Source of the DNA: an uncultured Ellagibacter sp.
Lineage (GTDB): Bacteria > Actinomycetota > Coriobacteriia > Coriobacteriales > Eggerthellaceae
Direction of reading: 5' to 3'
Length of the DNA stretch: 42,961 nucleotides
NCBI GenBank assembly: GCA_934654815.1
Contig: CAKUGU010000020.1
Coordinates: 1 to 42,961, forward strand
In this document: positions 40,681-42,961 of the stretch, piece after piece
Layout of the letters: each line of letters begins with the position of its first letter
Position numbering within the stretch: position 1 is the stretch's first letter
Notes under the pieces: model-generated
Told to the model about the DNA's origin: nothing
Database searches by the model: none
What the model saw: the letters and a program-made list of their open reading frames with translations, nothing else
Program-made: the position numbers and the translations under genes

Positions 40681-41898
40681 CTAATCCCACTCCTCGATGC
40701 GGGTGAGGTACGGGTCGGCGCCGTAACGGCCCGACAGGTACTGCTTGTCGAAGGCCGCATTCTTGCTGACCAAGTTACCGTTGGCCTCGTGGATGTCGGC
40801 GAGCGACCACAGCTGGCTGGCCTCCCCCTCGCCGCGCGCCGCGAACCATATCTCGTCGCGGCGGAACACGTCGTTTCGCATGGTGGACACGTCCTGCGAG
40901 GAGAAGATGAGCTGCGCGCCGTGCTTGTTGATCTCGGGGTCCTTGAACAGTAGGATCACGTATCTCAGGAGCTTCGGGTGCAGCTTGGCGTCCAGCTCGT
41001 CGACGACCACGGTGCCGCCGCGCTCGAGCGCTGCCAGCAAAAACGCCGCCAGCCCCATGAGCTTCTGCGTGCCAGCCGACTCCTCGGACAGCCGCAGCTC
41101 GTAGCCCCTGCCGCCCACGTCGTGCCGCACGAAGACGCGCTGGCCGCGCCCCTCGGGGGCCTTCTCCACCCTGAAGCCGTCAATGCGCACGTCCACGGCA
41201 CGCAGGAAACGCGTGACCTCGGGCGAGTCCGCCTCGTCGAGCATCTGCTCGAGCGCCCGCTCCAGATAAGAGCTGTTGTAGTTCAGGAACACCCCGTCGA
41301 GGAACCAGCTGGCCGCCTCCTTGACCACCGGCGCATCGAAGTTGATGCAGAGGAACGACAGGTACGGCAGGCTCGGGTTGAACGTCGCGGCCGTCGCAAG
41401 CTTGCGCAGCGTGGGGCCGAGCTCGACCTCGGCGCCCTCGCGCTCAAACAGCGTCGCCGTGCGCGATGCGCCCAGCTTGCGCCGCCACAGTCCCTCAGAC
41501 ACGATCTCGTCGGCGTGCACGGACAGGACGTAGCGGTACTCGTGCTCACCTGCGCGGTAGTAGAGCTCGAACTCGGTGGGCTCGACGGCCGACACGTCGT
41601 CGAACTCGAACGCCGAGCAACGTGCCATCGAGGGGCGCTCCCCCTCGGGCGCGTCGGCGCGGGCGGACAGCAGCCAGACCGGCCTGGCCACCGCCGAGCG
41701 CACGTAGTCGAGGGCCTCGAGCAGGTTGGACTTGCCGCCGGCATTGGGGCCGTACACTGCGGCCACCGGCAGGAAGCTCTGCCCGTCGGGGCACTCGATG
41801 AGGGAGCGCTCGAACTCCCTCATCGGCGTCGCCTGCATGGACAGCTCCGCCTCGTCGCGGTAGGACCTGTAGTTCCTGAAGGTGAACTGGCAAAGCAT
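40681..41898 (-). CDS. RloA/AbiLi-like AAA ATPase, partner of the RloB protein
   Basis: A 405-residue ATPase of the AAA_15/21 (OLD/SMC-like) type. It begins MLCQFTFRNYRSYRDEAELSMQA, the family's usual opening. Walker A GPNAGGKS is at 50-57; a long insertion follows; the signature region is RLSEESAGTQKLMGLAAFLLAAL, Walker B GGTVVVDELDAKLHPKLL, and the last motif AQLIFSSQDVSTM. ATG 41898 gives the normal start; ATG 41919 would add seven residues and is possible. With the TOPRIM partner it forms an AbiL/RloAB-like phage-defence module, first gene of the pair. Relationship to PARIS (ATPase plus TOPRIM) is only at the architecture level. Confidence 0.88.
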   Translation of the reverse strand: MLCQFTFRNYRSYRDEAELSMQATPMREFERSLIECPDGQSFLPVAAVYGPNAGGKSNLLEALDYVRSAVARPVWLLSARADAPEGERPSMARCSAFEFDDVSAVEPTEFELYYRAGEHEYRYVLSVHADEIVSEGLWRRKLGASRTATLFEREGAEVELGPTLRKLATAATFNPSLPYLSFLCINFDAPVVKEAASWFLDGVFLNYNSSYLERALEQMLDEADSPEVTRFLRAVDVRIDGFRVEKAPEGRGQRVFVRHDVGGRGYELRLSEESAGTQKLMGLAAFLLAALERGGTVVVDELDAKLHPKLLRYVILLFKDPEINKHGAQLIFSSQDVSTMRNDVFRRDEIWFAARGEGEASQLWSLADIHEANGNLVSKNAAFDKQYLSGRYGADPYLTRIEEWD

Positions 41899-41952
41899 CG
41901 CCCTCAACATCCTTTTCATTGTTTTTAAACGTATTTTCAGAAACTTTCTGTG

Positions 41953-41981
41953 ATTATAGACTCTAAAGTGTAGTCCATCAA
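41953..41981 (-). promoter_or_regulatory. Strong promoter of the RloA/RloB pair
   Basis: On the minus strand TTGATG (41981-41976), exactly 17 bases, TATAAT (41958-41953). Predicted start ~41946, ~28-48 bases before the two possible ATGs of the ATPase. Confidence 0.8.
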
Positions 41982-42030
41982 GAGTTTGTTACAAGCCAGC
42001 AACCTCAACCACAACCTCAATGTCATCAGC

Positions 42031-42961
42031 ATGACGGCCTACAGTGTCCGATCGCCCTGCCGCATCTGCCACGAGTTCGGCAAACTCAGCTTCGAGCACA
42101 TCCTGACGCACAGCATAGGGAACGACAAACCGACTAAGTCCTACAAGGTCGCCGACATCGCCGAGGCGAACCACTCCCTGAGCCTCGATGGCCGGCATGG
42201 TCTCCGCTATCGTTAGCAGCAGAGAGGCGTAGGCTTCCAAACGCTTTGCCCAGCTGCAACAGCTACCTCGGCGAGCATTACGTTAAGCCCTATACGAGTT
42301 GCATAAGGGAGCTAGAATCCATTGTCGTTTCCGAAAAGGATGGACCAAATAGCATTCATCCGGAAGTGCGCGAAGTCAATGTCCTCGCATTTTTCGAGCA
42401 TGTCATTAGCAACTTCTGCAGCACCACACAGCCAAACTCGATGCTCGATTGCAAAGAGTTCCTTTGGATTGCGAAAGCAGCGATTTCCCAAGCCGTCACC
42501 GCCTCTTCATGTTCGTCATCCCGAAGGCTGACGTTTTCGTCTCTTCTGGCTGGGTTCAGCTCCTACTCAACGAGAACGGGCCAAAGATGGCGACACTGGC
42601 TTTCATCGCTTCTTTCCCCGTCGATTTCTGCTCATTCGGCACCGACACTTCCCGCAGCGAAGATTGACCCACGAAAATGCGGGTGCGAGATAACGCCGAT
42701 GACACAACAGACTTGGGGTACAAAGCCCGGCTTCACGCTCGACTTGCCCTACATGGCGATTGACGGATCAATCCCGTCACCAATAGCTCATCGACTCGAT
42801 CGAAGGTCCATACAGCCTGCTTCTCAATGCCCTATGGGACGATGGCAAAACGTTCTTCATGCGATCGATTGAAGAAACGCTTCTGCCCGTCGCGGCTCTC
42901 ACCTATCGAAGGAATAATCGAACTTCGAGGCTTCGGGAGGCTTTCCCATCGAATCCATATT
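42031..42961 (+). pseudogene. Decayed HNH endonuclease gene with frameshifts, running off the window
   Basis: Pieces of one protein appear in three frames in order. First frame (42031-42216): SPCRICHEFGKLSFEHI, the typical CxxC..LSFEH start of HNH proteins, then NDKPTKSYKV, GRHGLRYR and a stop. Next frame (from ~42249): PSCNSYLGEHYVKPYTSCI, the second Cys-containing part. The expected join RYR-TLCPSCN is interrupted by ~26 bases and a one-base shift (TLCP is readable at 42241 in another frame). A further piece in the third frame (42449-42667) reads RHRLFMFVIPKADVFVSSGWVQ. A last piece (~42690-42850, second frame) reads FTLDLPYMAIDGSIPS. GC content is lower than in the rest of the window. Family assignment is by motif only. 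Confidence 0.55.

Noticed and set aside
41989..42240. Minus-strand 83-codon frame
   Set aside because: It is antisense to the HNH-like piece at 42031-42216, which has recognisable motifs, and it lacks a ribosome site.
1..42961. CRISPR arrays, tRNA and rRNA genes
   Set aside because: No regularly spaced direct repeats and no cloverleaf or rRNA-like stretch was found by eye; short tRNA-like patches did not fold.

Overview
The window comes from a high-GC Gram-positive bacterium. The best guess is a gut actinobacterium of the class Coriobacteriia (Eggerthellaceae-like). The grounds are the strongly GC-biased third codon positions, the GTG starts, an anaerobic (cbi-type) cobalamin pathway, a GatCAB operon, a Tat-exported lipoprotein and a BspA-like surface protein tail. 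This assignment is inference from gene content, not from a marker gene.

Layout. 1-1.8 kb: the 3' end of a secreted repeat protein, then a ribbon-helix-helix/PIN toxin-antitoxin pair with a palindromic operator. 1.9-5.3 kb (minus): gatCAB, the tRNA-dependent amidotransferase. 5.4-5.6 kb: a long inverted repeat. 5.6-8.6 kb (minus): a large protein with three degenerate GGDEF domains and an intact EAL domain. 8.9-10.5 kb (plus): a membrane protein with a CmpB-type permease domain. 10.5-26.3 kb (minus): sixteen tightly coupled genes for anaerobic cobalamin synthesis, cbiF-cbiD-cbiG-cbiH-cbiET-cbiA-cobT-cobU-cobS-(cobU-like/cobC fusion)-cbiB-cobD-cbiP-cobO-cbiC-cbiJ. 26.3-32.2 kb (plus): a divergent operon behind a cobalamin riboswitch with terminator. 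It encodes an exported lipoprotein cobaltochelatase (CbiK), a small lipoprotein, a substrate-binding lipoprotein, a FecCD-type permease and an ATPase. 32.2-33.1 kb (minus): a radical SAM protein. 33.3-33.8 kb (plus): a 91-residue protein behind a leader of tandem hairpins. 33.9-35.9 kb (minus): a thiamin salvage operon (thiM, thiamine-binding protein, thiE) under a TPP riboswitch. 36.1-37.4 kb (plus): a DMT-family transporter. 37.5-43 kb is an accessory region with a PD-(D/E)xK nuclease-like protein divergent from an HTH protein, fragments of two different transposases, an RloA/RloB (AbiL-like) defence pair with a strong promoter, and a frameshifted HNH endonuclease relic.

How the genes fit together. 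The two divergent operons at 26.3 kb share a promoter region. One makes cobalamin and the other, under cobalamin control, puts a chelatase and binding proteins outside the membrane next to an ABC importer. The most interesting hypothesis is that the exported CbiK and the two lipoproteins handle tetrapyrroles (corrinoid, haem or sirohydrochlorin type) outside the cell for import, rather than supplying only the cytoplasmic pathway. The first ~50 codons of the importer ATPase also hold a 115-bp palindromic element that appears to be translated in frame.

Functions are assigned from motifs and remembered family features. No database search was possible.
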